Of a stretch of DNA of 64,000 bases, positions 30,808 to 41,483 are shown in pieces. Within the stretch, counting starts at the first letter, position 1. The number at the start of each line of letters is the position of its first letter. Source of the DNA: Enterobacteriaceae bacterium B14 (GTDB taxonomy: Bacteria > Pseudomonadota > Gammaproteobacteria > Enterobacterales > Enterobacteriaceae); contig DF158883.1 in the NCBI GenBank assembly GCA_000307305.1, positions 296,989-360,988 of the forward strand, in the 5' to 3' direction. A model generated the notes under the pieces. The model had not been told where the DNA came from. It saw only the letters and a program-made list of their open reading frames with translations, and did no database searches. Both the position numbers and the translations under genes were made by a program.

Positions 30808-31766
30808 GATCGAATCCATATTGACCGTTTTTCGTTGACTTCCTGTGCTGTAAATTCTAACGCTTTAGCAGGAACAACGAGTTCGTTATAGCTGCTTGGT
30901 AATGCTTGTTTAATAACAGGATACATCCAATTTCTCACTGGGATGACATCTTGGAAGCTCTTGCTAAGAATAAATGTCATAAATCTATTCGCCAGTTCAG
31001 GATGTTGGCTAGAGGCTAATTGCCCAGCCACTTCCACTTGAATGTAGTGACCTTCACTGAAACTTGCCGCTTTATAGCGAGGGTCTTTATCTTCAATAAT
31101 GTGATAAGCCGGAGAGGAGGTATAGCTCAATACCATGTCGGCTTCCCCTTTAAGGAATAAGCCATATGATTCGCTCCAACCTTTTGTCACCGTGAGCGTC
31201 TTTGTGGAGATTTTTTTCCACGCTTGTGGGGCGTTATCTCCGAATACCTTTTGTACCCAGAGTAGTAAGCCAAGGCCTGGGGTGCTTGTTCTTGGGTCTT
31301 GGTAGATAATTTTTAATGGTTCTGTGCTATCGACTAACTCTTGAAAACTTGTTGGCGGGTTTTTTAGTTTTTCGCTGTTATAGATAAAGGCGAAATAGCC
31401 ATAATCGTAAGGGAGAAAGTAGCTGTTATCCCACGTTACTGGCACGCTTAGTGACGCCGTATTGACGTTATGTTTGGTGAATAACCCCGTCTTTTCTGCT
31501 GCTGCAATCAGGTTATTATCGAGGCCTAAAATAACATCGGCAGGACTATTTTTCCCTTCCATTCTCAGCCGATTAAGTAGCGATACGCCATCTTCCATTG
31601 CCACCATTTTTAACACACAGTCGCACTCTTTCTCGAAAGCTTTCTTGATATCAGGGCCTGGTCCCCAATCGGCTGCGAAAGAGTCGTAGGTATACACCGT
31701 TAATGTTTCTTGTGCTATGGCAGGTGCTGTGGCGAACAGCATGCCAACGATAAGTTTTTTTAACAC
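30783..31766 (-). CDS. thiB: Thiamine-binding periplasmic protein
   Basis: Captures thiamine and its phosphates for ThiPQ. 327 residues with a signal peptide ending at AIAQ (about residue 18) followed by TLTVYTYDSF. The start is a GTG at 31764-31766 with GAGGAG upstream; the overlapping ATG at 31768 runs into an immediate stop. Upstream, no TPP riboswitch core (CTGAGA ... GAACCTGATC) can be found, unlike E. coli thiB. sgrR is 163 bases upstream on the same strand. Confidence 0.96.
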   Translation of the reverse strand: MLKKLIVGMLFATAPAIAQETLTVYTYDSFAADWGPGPDIKKAFEKECDCVLKMVAMEDGVSLLNRLRMEGKNSPADVILGLDNNLIAAAEKTGLFTKHNVNTASLSVPVTWDNSYFLPYDYGYFAFIYNSEKLKNPPTSFQELVDSTEPLKIIYQDPRTSTPGLGLLLWVQKVFGDNAPQAWKKISTKTLTVTKGWSESYGLFLKGEADMVLSYTSSPAYHIIEDKDPRYKAASFSEGHYIQVEVAGQLASSQHPELANRFMTFILSKSFQDVIPVRNWMYPVIKQALPSSYNELVVPAKALEFTAQEVNEKRSIWIRSWQSALSK

Positions 31767-31929
31767 ATTAACTCCTCAGTCAATGGGGGGCAAAGGCGCT
31801 TGAACTGACATATCCCTTTTAGGTGTCGTTCCAGCGAATATCACGCTGCCAGCTTCTTTGTTTAGGTTCATTACATCCTGTTAAGAATGGCGCTATTGTA
31901 GATGCTTGGCCTGAATGGTGAAAGAGTAT

Positions 31930-33591
31930 TTATATTTCTGGTGGCGCAAACCAAGCTGATTGAAAATCAAACCAGCCTAATGTGTTCATTCTTACACCCC
32001 TCATGCTGCGTTGACCGTGTAGAAGCAGCCAGTGGTGAAAGAGAGGGTGAAGCTGATGCCCACCTACTAAATGTTGAAACCACTCGGAAAGAGATAACTC
32101 TCCGTGTCGCCAGCTATCGGCATACTTACTTGGGTCATCGCTGATACAGTGTTGAATAAGCGGAATCTCGTACAGCACGGCAAACAGTGAAAACTCAAGT
32201 GGAAGATAGAAATTGGCACTGCCCAGCCATATATCAGTGACAGCATCGCCGTTATACCACTCTTCATAACTTACTTTCTGAGTCACTAAGGTGACACCAT
32301 ATTCGGCTAAGAGTGGGCCGATATGCTGCGCGATAATGTGGAACTCGTTGTGCTCACTATAATAAGTGAGTGTTACGGTTTTTAGATCTTTGGGCTTGGT
32401 GGCGTGTGCCTGAGAACGGATATGGTGCCAACGTGGTAAGACACCGTAAGCAGGTGACCAGTAGCGCTGATACCTATTGTCTGCCCGAGCCAGCAGTGCA
32501 ATCGGCGTAATCACCTGACTGAGCCAAATACGTAGAGATTCGTCACTTCCAAGCGGTGAACGGCGATCAAACAGCAAAAAATAGCACCCCTCTTCAAGAC
32601 GGCTCTCTAACTCATCTTTGTGACTATCATCCATCTGTAGCTGCACGCCGGAGATAATCAGGTCTTCGGATAGCTCTGGTAAAACCCAAATACTCACTTC
32701 ATCTATTAATGCCCGTAGCCCAAAGTAGTCATCGAATGCGCGTATTTTTAGCTGCTTATTGGTGTTCTGCACGACGGCATAGGGGCCGGTACCAATGGGG
32801 CAGCGGGCGAAGTTCTCGATGGTGTGCCACTCTTGCGGCAAAATCATGGCATGTACGCTGCCGAGTAACCACGGTAGCCAGCGATCTGGCATTGATAAAT
32901 GAATGTCGAGAACATGTGAAGTCGGGGATTCGATACTTTGTAGGTGTTTAAAGAGGGGTTGTGAGCATAATCTTTCCAGCGTTGCGATGATATCGTCTAT
33001 CTCTAGCTCTCTGCCGTTATGAAAACGAATTGCGGGGCGCAGATAAAAACGCCAATGTTTCGGGGAGATCTCTTGCCAGTGATGAGCTATATCAGGTTGG
33101 AGTTCCCCATTTTCCTCATTTAGGCGAGTTAAGCCACTAAATATCTGCCGTGCCAAGTGAACTTCAGAACGGCGTAAGGGTGTCCCAGGCTGCAAATTCT
33201 GCAAAGGCCGATAATAAAGGATGCGAAGGATGTGTTTACCTTGACGAAAACGCCGCCCTAGCTGCGAAAGCAGCATTTGGCGCACGTCCGTTTTATCGCC
33301 AACAAGTTGGACTAATTGGTCAATCTTATCCTGCTCTAACAGTTCTTCTGCCCGCTGCTGCTGTAGTGCGAGGCCGGTATAGAGGAAATCCAGCCGAGAT
33401 CGTTTCCCTCTGCCCGCTTCTGCACTCCATGTCAGCCAACCTTGTTGATACATGCCAGAAAGCAGGGTGCGAACGTGGCGGCGAGAGCAGTTTAAGACCT
33501 CTGCTATCTCCTGTAGCGTAGTATCACTGCTCTTCCCCTGAAAGTGTTGCCAGAGGCGCATAAACTGCTGTTGAAGTCTTGGCGTTGACAT
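31930..33591 (-). CDS. sgrR: SgrR transcriptional activator of sgrS
   Basis: Regulator that activates the glucose-phosphate-stress RNA SgrS. 553 residues: N-terminal winged helix-turn-helix (about 1-115; [17 protein letters not shown]) and C-terminal solute-binding-protein-like domain that senses the stress metabolite. The family ends [17 protein letters not shown]. It is transcribed away from the SgrS/SgrT region beginning 70 bases upstream, as in E. coli; setA, next to it in E. coli, is missing. Confidence 0.96.
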   Translation of the reverse strand: MSTPRLQQQFMRLWQHFQGKSSDTTLQEIAEVLNCSRRHVRTLLSGMYQQGWLTWSAEAGRGKRSRLDFLYTGLALQQQRAEELLEQDKIDQLVQLVGDKTDVRQMLLSQLGRRFRQGKHILRILYYRPLQNLQPGTPLRRSEVHLARQIFSGLTRLNEENGELQPDIAHHWQEISPKHWRFYLRPAIRFHNGRELEIDDIIATLERLCSQPLFKHLQSIESPTSHVLDIHLSMPDRWLPWLLGSVHAMILPQEWHTIENFARCPIGTGPYAVVQNTNKQLKIRAFDDYFGLRALIDEVSIWVLPELSEDLIISGVQLQMDDSHKDELESRLEEGCYFLLFDRRSPLGSDESLRIWLSQVITPIALLARADNRYQRYWSPAYGVLPRWHHIRSQAHATKPKDLKTVTLTYYSEHNEFHIIAQHIGPLLAEYGVTLVTQKVSYEEWYNGDAVTDIWLGSANFYLPLEFSLFAVLYEIPLIQHCISDDPSKYADSWRHGELSLSEWFQHLVGGHQLHPLFHHWLLLHGQRSMRGVRMNTLGWFDFQSAWFAPPEI

Positions 33592-33715
33592 AAAAGAGGA
33601 AGCCTTTGTGTGAATGTCATCAATATATCTTTCCTCATATTACGCCCATACTTTCTGCAAATGAAGTTCTTAGATGGCGCTTTGGCTGTGTAGCGATGGT
33701 GCTCGGGAGGTGGGT

Positions 33716-33889
33716 ATGAGCAAGTTAGATTTTAAAAAGTTCTTTCAGCGTTATTTTCGGGCAATCAAACTAGAGAAGGCCGATAGGTGGTATTGGTTTT
33801 CGGTAGAGAGCCGTCTAAATATTCTTTCTCAGGTAACTCAATGTGATATTGATGAATTATCAGATGAGGATTATCGAGCACATATTTAA
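33716..33889 (+). CDS. sgrT: SgrT-like inhibitor of glucose transport
   Basis: 57-residue peptide with Shine-Dalgarno GGGAGG and ATG at 33716. It aligns with 43-residue E. coli SgrT: KKFFQRYFRAIKL against RQFYQHYFTATAK, then RW...SVESRLNIL against RW...SVPQRLTML, then QCD against QWD. It has six extra N-terminal residues and an acidic tail DIDELSDEDYRAHI. In E. coli SgrT blocks PtsG activity during sugar-phosphate stress. Position beside sgrR supports the call more than similarity alone. Confidence 0.7.
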   Translation: MSKLDFKKFFQRYFRAIKLEKADRWYWFSVESRLNILSQVTQCDIDELSDEDYRAHI

Positions 33890-33950
33890 TTTATAAAATA
33901 AGACTTTTCCCTGATAAAAAAGGATTTTCTTATAATGGTGATGTTGGCCA

Positions 33951-33982
33951 GCCAGTGAATTTATTCACTGGCTTTCTTTTTA
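33951..33982 (+). terminator. SgrS terminator
   Basis: GCCAGTGAAT / ATTCACTGGC stem with a T-rich tail, ending the sgrS/sgrT transcript. Confidence 0.85.
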
Positions 33983-34113
33983 TAACGATAAAACAGAGTC
34001 AATTGGGATAGGCTTCACACTTTTAGGTTGGTTCATTTATCTTTAATTTCGAGCACTCTTTTATGAAATAAAATATCTATTTTATATAGAAGAAGTAATC
34101 AAACACCTATAAA

Positions 34114-34146
34114 GATAAAACCCCAGCTATCAACGATAACTGAGGA
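34114..34146 (-). terminator. leuABCD terminator
   Basis: On the minus strand CCTCAGTTATC pairs with GATAGCTGGGG (two G-U pairs) and is followed by TTTTAT. About 40 bases after the leuD stop. Confidence 0.75.
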
Positions 34147-34184
34147 TTTTAGTTAACATCATGAATGTTATTTACACTATCTTT

Positions 34185-34787
34185 CTACCGTAAAAACACC
34201 GGCTGCTGCTGTTCATAAGTAGAGATATTACTTTCGTGTTGCAGTGTTAGCCCGATGCTGTCCAAGCCGTTGACCATGCAGTGGCGGCGGAAGGCATCGA
34301 TCTCGAAGTGATAAGTTTTACCACCAGCAATCACGGTTTGCGCTTCTAAATCTACGGTAAATTCGACACCTTCTTGCGCCGCGACCAGCTTAAATAGCTC
34401 ATCGACTTCTTGTTCGGTTAATACCACCGGTAACAGCTGGCTGTTAAAGGAGTTGCCGTAGAAGATATCGGCAAAGCTAGGGGCGATCACAACTTTAAAA
34501 CCATAGTCTGCCAGCGCCCAAGGTGCGTGCTCTCGGGAGGAGCCGCAGCCGAAGTTTTCACGCGCTAGCAGGATAGAGGCCCCTTTATAGCACGGCTTGT
34601 TCAGGATGAAATCAGGGTTTGGTTTCTGTCCTGCATCGTCTAAGAAACGCCAGTCATTAAATAAGTGCTGGCCAAAACCCGTTCGGGTGACTTTCTGTAA
34701 AAACTGCTTAGGGATAATGGCATCGGTATCGACGTTAGCGGCATCTAACGGAACCACCAAGCCAGTATGTTGAGTAAATTTTGACAC
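34185..34787 (-). CDS. leuD: 3-isopropylmalate dehydratase small subunit
   Basis: Swivel domain subunit of isopropylmalate isomerase, converting 2- to 3-isopropylmalate with LeuC. 200 residues; family motif [15 protein letters not shown] is intact, as is DAIIPKQFL near the N-terminus. Last gene of leuABCD, 11 bases after leuC. Confidence 0.98.
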   Translation of the reverse strand: MSKFTQHTGLVVPLDAANVDTDAIIPKQFLQKVTRTGFGQHLFNDWRFLDDAGQKPNPDFILNKPCYKGASILLARENFGCGSSREHAPWALADYGFKVVIAPSFADIFYGNSFNSQLLPVVLTEQEVDELFKLVAAQEGVEFTVDLEAQTVIAGGKTYHFEIDAFRRHCMVNGLDSIGLTLQHESNISTYEQQQPVFLR

Positions 34788-34798
34788 GGTCGCTCTCC

Positions 34799-36202
34799 TT
34801 AGTTCAGCTTACGGATATCGGCAAAGTGGCCCATAACGGCAGCGGCAGCAGCCATTGCAGGGCTAACCAGATGGGTTCTTCCACCACGGCCTTGGCGGCC
34901 TTCAAAGTTACGATTGCTGGTGGATGCGCAGCGCTCTCCTGGGTTTAGGCGGTCGTTGTTCATCGCTAAACACATCGAGCATCCCGGTAAGCGCCATTCA
35001 AAGCCTGCATCGGTGAAAATCTTATCTAAACCTTCTGCTTCTGCTTGCGCTTTTACGGGGCCAGAACCGGGTACGACAATAGCTTGTACGCCCGCAGCCA
35101 CTTTGCGACCTTTGGCGATAGAGGCTGCAGCACGCAAATCTTCGATGCGTGAGTTGGTGCAGGAGCCGATAAAGACTTTATCGATGGGGACATCTGTTAA
35201 CTTAACGCCTGCTTTCAAATCCATATAGGCCAGTGCTTTTTCGGCAGATGCACGCTCTACAGGGTCATTGAAGGATTCAGGTGCAGGGATTGGGCAATCG
35301 ACAGCGATAACCTGCCCAGGGTTGGTTCCCCAAGTGACTTGAGGGGCAATATCGCTGGCGTTGAGTGTGATAACAGCGTCGAATTTTGCATCAGCATCGG
35401 ATTTTAGCGTGTGCCAGTATGCGACAGCTTGCTCCCATGCATCATCTTTAGGTGCGAACTGGCGGCCTTTGACATAATCAAACGTGGTTTGATCAGGGGC
35501 AACTAAACCGGCTTTAGCGCCCATTTCGATAGCCATGTTACAGAGCGTCATGCGGCCTTCCATCGAAAGTGCTTCGATGGCTTTACCGCAAAACTCCACC
35601 ACATAACCGGTACCACCTGCGCTGCCAGTCTTGCCTATCACCGCTAGTACGATATCTTTTGCGGTGATGCCCGCTGGTGCATCGCCTGTGACTTCAATCT
35701 TCATGGTCTTGGCTCGGCCCTGTTTCAGGGTTTGAGTCGCCAATACATGCTCAACTTCTGAGGTGCCAATACCAAAGGCCAGAGCACCGAATGCGCCGTG
35801 CGTTGCGGTGTGAGAGTCTCCGCAGACGATGGTCATGCCCGGCAATGTCATGCCTTGCTCTGGGCCAATGACATGCACGATGCCTTGATAAGGGTGGTTC
35901 AAGTCATACAGAGAGACGCCAAACTCTTTGCAGTTTTTCATCAGCTCCTGCATCTGGATGCGCGCCATATCACCACAGGCGTTAATATCTTTTGTCTGTG
36001 TGGAGACGTTGTGATCCATCGTGGCAAAGGTTTTGTTTGGCTGGCGTACTTTGCGATTCATCGCACGTAAGCCATCAAATGCCTGAGGTGATGTCACTTC
36101 ATGAACCAAATGGCGATCGATATACAACAGCGGAGTCTCTTCGGCAGCCTCGTAGACAACGTGCGCGTCATATAATTTTTGATATAAGGTCTTGCTGGTC
36201 AT
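34799..36202 (-). CDS. leuC: 3-isopropylmalate dehydratase large subunit
   Basis: Aconitase-family catalytic subunit with a 4Fe-4S cluster. 467 residues; cluster cysteines lie in FIGSCTNSR and GCSMCLAMN (CxxC). The start is two bases after the leuB stop. Confidence 0.98.
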   Translation of the reverse strand: MTSKTLYQKLYDAHVVYEAAEETPLLYIDRHLVHEVTSPQAFDGLRAMNRKVRQPNKTFATMDHNVSTQTKDINACGDMARIQMQELMKNCKEFGVSLYDLNHPYQGIVHVIGPEQGMTLPGMTIVCGDSHTATHGAFGALAFGIGTSEVEHVLATQTLKQGRAKTMKIEVTGDAPAGITAKDIVLAVIGKTGSAGGTGYVVEFCGKAIEALSMEGRMTLCNMAIEMGAKAGLVAPDQTTFDYVKGRQFAPKDDAWEQAVAYWHTLKSDADAKFDAVITLNASDIAPQVTWGTNPGQVIAVDCPIPAPESFNDPVERASAEKALAYMDLKAGVKLTDVPIDKVFIGSCTNSRIEDLRAAASIAKGRKVAAGVQAIVVPGSGPVKAQAEAEGLDKIFTDAGFEWRLPGCSMCLAMNNDRLNPGERCASTSNRNFEGRQGRGGRTHLVSPAMAAAAAVMGHFADIRKLN

Positions 36203-36204
36203 TC

Positions 36205-37296
<1,092 letters not shown>

Positions 37297-38865
37297 TTAT
37301 ACTGCTTCCTGTAGAGATTTATTATTGTGTAAACGCTGCTTCTCAGTTTCAACTTGCTGCGCGCGCCATATATGGTTCAGAACGTGTACCAGTGCTTTAG
37401 CGGATGATTCGACAATGTCAGTGGCTAAACCGACGCCGTGGAATTTACGCCCGTTATATTCGGCAACGATATCAACCTGGCCCAAGGCGTTTTCGCCGTG
37501 GCCTTTGGCAGACAACTGGTATTTGACTATCGAGACGTTGTAGCCAGTAATGCGGTTGATGGCTTGGTAAACGGCATCAACAGGGCCATTGCCTGTCGCT
37601 GCTTCTGATTTAACGTCATCACCGCAAACCAACCTTACCGAAGCAGTCGCCATCACGCTGGAGCCGGACTGGACGCTGAAATATTCCAGCTCGTAATGTT
37701 CTGGTTCTTCTTGTTGTTTGTTGATGAACATTAAGGCTTCTAAGTCGTAATCGAAGACTTGGCCTTTTTTGTCAGCCAGCGCTAAGAAAGAGTCGTACAG
37801 AGTATCCAGATTGTAATCGCTGTCTTGATAGCCCATTTCAGCCATACGCTGTTTCACCGCGGCGCGACCAGAACGAGAGGTCAAGTTTAACTGCACCTGA
37901 GTAAAGCCGATGGATTCCGGCGTCATGATTTCGTAAGTTTCACGATTTTTCAGTACGCCATCTTGGTGAATGCCGGAGGAGTGTGCAAAGGCGTTACTGC
38001 CAACGACAGCTTTGTTAGCTGGGATAGGCATGTTGCATAACTGACTGACGATCTGGCTAGTGCGGTAAATCTCTTGATGGTTAATGTTGGTGTGTACTTT
38101 CATTAAATCCTGACGGACTTTAATCGCCATGATGACCTCTTCCAGCGAGCAGTTGCCCGCACGCTCACCAATACCGTTGATGGTACCTTCAACCTGACGC
38201 GCACCTGCTTGTACTGCGGTGATGGAGTTGGCGACTGACATGCCTAAATCGTCGTGGCAGTGAACGGAAATAATTGCTTTATCGATGTTAGGTACACGTT
38301 CAAACAGGTTGGTGATGATGCTTCCAAACTGGTACGGCGTGGTGTAACCGACGGTATCAGGGATATTGATGGTAGTCGCGCCAGCGTTAATGGCAGTTTC
38401 AACGATACGGCACAGGTTATCGATGGGGGTTCTGCCTGCATCTTCGCAGGAGAACTCGACATCATCAGTATAGTTACGCGCTCTTTTTACCGAGTGTGCA
38501 GCCATCGCCATTACTTCATCGAAGGAGCGTTTCAGTTTAGATTCAATATGTAAGGTAGAGGTGGCAAGAAACACATGGATACGGAAAGCTTCAGCAACGC
38601 GCAGGGCTTCTGCAGCAACATCAATATCCTTATCGACACAGCGTGCTAATGCGCAGACACGGCTATTTTTGATATGGCGAGCGATAGTCTGTACAGATTC
38701 AAAATCACCAGGAGAGGAGACTGGAAAACCGACTTCCATCACATCTACTCCCATGCGTTCTAGTGCATAGGCGACCTGTAACTTCTCTTTGACGCTCAAG
38801 CTTGCTTGTAATGCTTGTTCGCCGTCTCGCAGGGTAGTATCAAATATGATGACTTGGTTGCTCAT
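37297..38865 (-). CDS. leuA: 2-isopropylmalate synthase
   Basis: First committed step of leucine synthesis; condenses acetyl-CoA with 2-ketoisovalerate. 522 residues: TIM-barrel domain starting DTTLRDGEQ with metal-binding HCHDDLG, then a C-terminal LeuA regulatory domain (about 395-510) that binds leucine for feedback inhibition. First structural gene after an attenuated leader. Confidence 0.98.
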   Translation of the reverse strand: MSNQVIIFDTTLRDGEQALQASLSVKEKLQVAYALERMGVDVMEVGFPVSSPGDFESVQTIARHIKNSRVCALARCVDKDIDVAAEALRVAEAFRIHVFLATSTLHIESKLKRSFDEVMAMAAHSVKRARNYTDDVEFSCEDAGRTPIDNLCRIVETAINAGATTINIPDTVGYTTPYQFGSIITNLFERVPNIDKAIISVHCHDDLGMSVANSITAVQAGARQVEGTINGIGERAGNCSLEEVIMAIKVRQDLMKVHTNINHQEIYRTSQIVSQLCNMPIPANKAVVGSNAFAHSSGIHQDGVLKNRETYEIMTPESIGFTQVQLNLTSRSGRAAVKQRMAEMGYQDSDYNLDTLYDSFLALADKKGQVFDYDLEALMFINKQQEEPEHYELEYFSVQSGSSVMATASVRLVCGDDVKSEAATGNGPVDAVYQAINRITGYNVSIVKYQLSAKGHGENALGQVDIVAEYNGRKFHGVGLATDIVESSAKALVHVLNHIWRAQQVETEKQRLHNNKSLQEAV

Positions 38866-38930
38866 TTTCTCGTTTCCTTTTCCTGTCTCATTGTGTCTTA
38901 CACGACCGTTTGTGTTTCACGCCCTGCGGG

Positions 38931-38962
38931 TAAAAAAAAACCCGCGCAGGTAGCGCGGGTTT
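38931..38962 (-). terminator. leu operon attenuator
   Basis: On the minus strand CCCGCGC-TACCT-GCGCGGG is followed by nine T residues (A-run at 38932-38940), between leuL and leuA. Ribosome stalling at leuL Leu codons is expected to prevent its formation. Confidence 0.9.
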
Positions 38963-38981
38963 CTTGTTCTTGTCGGCTGAA

Positions 38982-39065
38982 TCAGATTACGTTCTCGCCC
39001 ACAATCACACCGCGCAGAGGATCTGCGTTGAGGAGGAGGCTTAGAAGTCGAGTAATCTGGAACAT
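38982..39065 (-). CDS. leuL: leu operon leader peptide
   Basis: 27-residue peptide starting MFQITRLLSLLLNADPL: five of the six residues 7-12 are leucine, the control codons for attenuation (CTT, CTA, CTC, CTC, CTC). Same place and size as E. coli LeuL (28 residues) but different sequence. The stop lies about 20 bases before the attenuator stem. Confidence 0.9.
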   Translation of the reverse strand: MFQITRLLSLLLNADPLRGVIVGENVI

Positions 39066-39119
39066 AAAATCAGCGTCTCATTATTCAGTTTTGGATATGG
39101 GATAAATCCGTTGGTTAAT

Positions 39120-39149
39120 TTGATACCAGTATTGCACTTGGGTTGTCAA
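39120..39149 (-). promoter_or_regulatory. leu operon promoter
   Basis: TTGACA (39149-39144), 18-base spacer, TATCAA (39125-39120), about 55 bases before leuL. Confidence 0.65.
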
Positions 39150-39616
39150 CTAAAGATAGAGAGGAGACGGCAAAAGAGAAGAAGAGATAATAGGACGTTT
39201 TTAGTAGATGACTTAGCTGTATCTGTAACTAAACTGTCTTTAATTTAGTTTTAATATCTGCTTTGAATTTATTTTTTGGTTTTTAATTTTGATTTCTTCC
39301 GGTAGCATTTAGTAACTTTATCGCTAATAAAAAGTCTGCAAACAAAATGGCCGTGACCGCGCGTTATATTAAAAAGAGGAATGTAAATAATAATAATTAT
39401 CATTTGCTGCAATAAATAGGTAAGGGAAAATAATAATAAAGAGTGCTGCTGGGTGTTTCTTATTGACTTTTTATCAATAAATTTTCATGTATATCAATTT
39501 GTTATGCTTTCTTTTCCTGATGTAATTCAAAATGATATATTTATGGTTCACGTCTAAAAGTTGATCTCTGTCCCAAAATTAAACTATTTCCTTTATTGGG
39601 GTGTATCCAGTTATTG
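39150..39616. other. A+T-rich gap between leu promoter and gntT operator
   Basis: About 470 bases, rich in A/T runs, with no gene I can support. In E. coli leuO lies at this place; no remnant is recognisable. The composition would suit H-NS or Lrp binding, which is inference only. Confidence 0.4.
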
Positions 39617-39646
39617 ATGTTACCAGTATCATGATACCGGTAACAT
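39617..39646. promoter_or_regulatory. Double GntR-type gluconate operator
   Basis: A 30-bp palindrome made of two overlapping operators, ATGTTACCAGTATCAT (39617-39632) and ATGATACCGGTAACAT (39631-39646). Each fits the E. coli GntR/IdnR pattern ATGTTA-N4-TAACAT with one base changed. It lies about 175 bases before gntT. Confidence 0.75.
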
Positions 39647-39819
39647 TGAACTGCTAATTAATATAAAAATGGGAATGTAGGAATGATTGAAGAGTCATCA
39701 TCTCTGATGAAAGCCGGCTCTACACTTAACACCAGCGTTTGTCATTTCCTGTGAGATTCTGTTTTGTACGTTAATCTTAAATCGTACGAATAGTACTAAA
39801 TATATTGGAGATAACTCTT

Positions 39820-41136
39820 ATGCCATTAGTCATTGTAGCCATTGGCGTTGCCTTACTGCTGCTATTGATGGTTCGCTTCAAGCTGAATGGATTTATTTCA
39901 TTAATCTTGGTTGCTCTATTGGTAGGCTTGCTGCAACAAATGCCTATTAATACGATCATTACATCCATTAAAACGGGTGTAGGTGGTACGTTGGGTAGTT
40001 TGGCCTTGATCATGGGCTTTGGTGCCATGCTGGGTAAATTACTTGCAGACTGCGGTGGCGCACAACGTATAGCCACAACACTGATTGATAAGTTTGGCCG
40101 TGACCATATTCAGTGGGCTATCGTGCTGACTGGTTTTGTTGTCGGTTTTGCATTGTTCTACGAGGTTGGTTTTGTTCTATTGCTGCCGCTCGTATTCACT
40201 GTAGCTGTCTCTGCACGTATTCCGTTGTTGTATCTCGGGGTACCTATGGCAGCAGCATTATCTGTGACACATGCTCTGTTGCCACCACATCCGGGGCCAA
40301 CAGCTATTGCAGATATGTTTAAAGCCAATATGGGCTATACCTTGATGTACGGTACTTTGATTGCTATCCCTACCGTTATTCTTGCTGGCCCTGTTTATGC
40401 TCGATTCTTGAAAAGTATCGATAAGCCAATTCCAGCAGGTTTGCATAGTGCTCAAACCTTTACTGAAAAAGAAATGCCGAGTTTCGGTGTCAGTGTTACA
40501 ACTGCGCTGATCCCTGTTTTATTAATGTCAATTCGCGCCATTGCTGAGATGACATTGCCGAAGTCGCACTTCTTATTACCTTATGCTGAGTTTTTTGGTG
40601 ACCCAATCATGGCAACGTTTATTGCCGTATTGGTTGCGATATTTACTTTCGGTTTGTTCTGCGGTCGTAAGATGGATGACATTATGTCTACCATTACTGA
40701 CTCGATCAAAATCATTGCAATGATGCTGATGATTATTGCTGGTGGTGGTGCTTTCAAACAGATTTTGGTTGATGGCGGCGCAACGGAATACATCAAAGAG
40801 TTTATGAATGGCAGCACATTATCACCTCTGATATTAGGTTGGTCGATTGCGGCAGTTCTACGTTTAGCATTGGGTTCTGCGACGGTTGCTGCAATGACGG
40901 CGGGAAGTATTATCCTTCCTCTGATTGCGACGACAGGTGTTAGCCCTGAGCTGATGGTGTTGGCGGTGGGTGCAGGTAGCGTTATCTTCTCTCACGTGAA
41001 CGATCCTGGCTTCTGGTTGTTCAAGGAGTACTTCAACCTGAGCATCGGTGAAACTATTCGTTCATGGTCAGTATTGGAAACCATCATTTCAGTCTGTGGC
41101 CTGATTGGTGTTCTGTTACTGGATATGGTTATCTAA
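39820..41136 (+). CDS. gntT: High-affinity gluconate:H+ symporter
   Basis: GntP-family permease, 438 residues like E. coli GntT and nearly colinear with it: MPLVIVAIGVALLLLLM start, GGTLGSLALIMGFGAMLGK, VGFALFYEVGFVLLLPL, TGVSPELMVLAVGAGSVIFSHVNDPGFWLF. About 12-14 hydrophobic helices. ATG 39820 has GGAGA eight bases upstream; an in-frame TTG at 39805 overlaps that Shine-Dalgarno and is rejected. The gluconate-type operator upstream supports the substrate. Confidence 0.93.
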   Translation: MPLVIVAIGVALLLLLMVRFKLNGFISLILVALLVGLLQQMPINTIITSIKTGVGGTLGSLALIMGFGAMLGKLLADCGGAQRIATTLIDKFGRDHIQWAIVLTGFVVGFALFYEVGFVLLLPLVFTVAVSARIPLLYLGVPMAAALSVTHALLPPHPGPTAIADMFKANMGYTLMYGTLIAIPTVILAGPVYARFLKSIDKPIPAGLHSAQTFTEKEMPSFGVSVTTALIPVLLMSIRAIAEMTLPKSHFLLPYAEFFGDPIMATFIAVLVAIFTFGLFCGRKMDDIMSTITDSIKIIAMMLMIIAGGGAFKQILVDGGATEYIKEFMNGSTLSPLILGWSIAAVLRLALGSATVAAMTAGSIILPLIATTGVSPELMVLAVGAGSVIFSHVNDPGFWLFKEYFNLSIGETIRSWSVLETIISVCGLIGVLLLDMVI

Positions 41137-41166
41137 TTTCATTAGGTTTTAACCTGTGACGTGAAA

Positions 41167-41196
41167 ATGCAGCTCTACTAAGAGCTGCATTTTTTA
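41167..41196 (+). terminator. gntT terminator
   Basis: ATGCAGCTC / GAGCTGCAT stem (41167-41175 with 41182-41190) followed by TTTTT. Confidence 0.9.
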
Positions 41197-41303
41197 TTGG
41201 AGAAAATGCTTAGATAACAGAAATGATCTTTTTCTTAATGAATCGTATTGATTAGTTAAGGTTGTGTTATCGCACCTGATGGCTTCATCAAATCATCCCT
41301 ATC

Positions 41304-41325
41304 AAATGTGACATAGGTCATAGAA
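41304..41325. promoter_or_regulatory. Candidate CRP site upstream of acyl-CoA ligase
   Basis: TGTGA-N6-TCATA (41307-41322), one base off the CRP consensus, in the 290-base gap between the gntT terminator and the ligase start. Nothing else is recognisable in that gap. Confidence 0.5.
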
Positions 41326-41483
41326 AAGGCTTTTCAGCTTACAAGGCAACGCTGAATTATCTTGCTCTATTTATACCAGAAGATAAACTCCGAAAAAAAA
41401 GTGAACACTTGTACGCTGAATGAAGCAACCTTAACGGATTACCGTTGTCTCAGCATCATACTCATTTAAGGTTTAGCAAATTT

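Larger units (their letters stand above)
33660..33983 (+). ncRNA. sgrS: SgrS-like dual-function small RNA
   Basis: Divergent from sgrR and containing an sgrT homologue. A -10-like CATACT (33647-33652) precedes a 5' end ATGAAG that resembles the E. coli SgrS start (GATGAAG). It ends in a terminator: GCCAGTGAAT pairs with ATTCACTGGC (33951-33972) followed by TTTCTTTTTA. At about 320 nt it is longer than E. coli SgrS (227 nt). The E. coli ptsG-pairing core (GTGTGACTGAGTATTGG) is not evident; TATAATGGTG at 33931-33940, at the corresponding place before the terminator, is the best candidate. Confidence 0.65.

Noticed and set aside
31767..31929. Possible TPP riboswitch, because GAACCT occurs here
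   Set aside because: CTGAGA, ACCC and the rest of the conserved core are missing.
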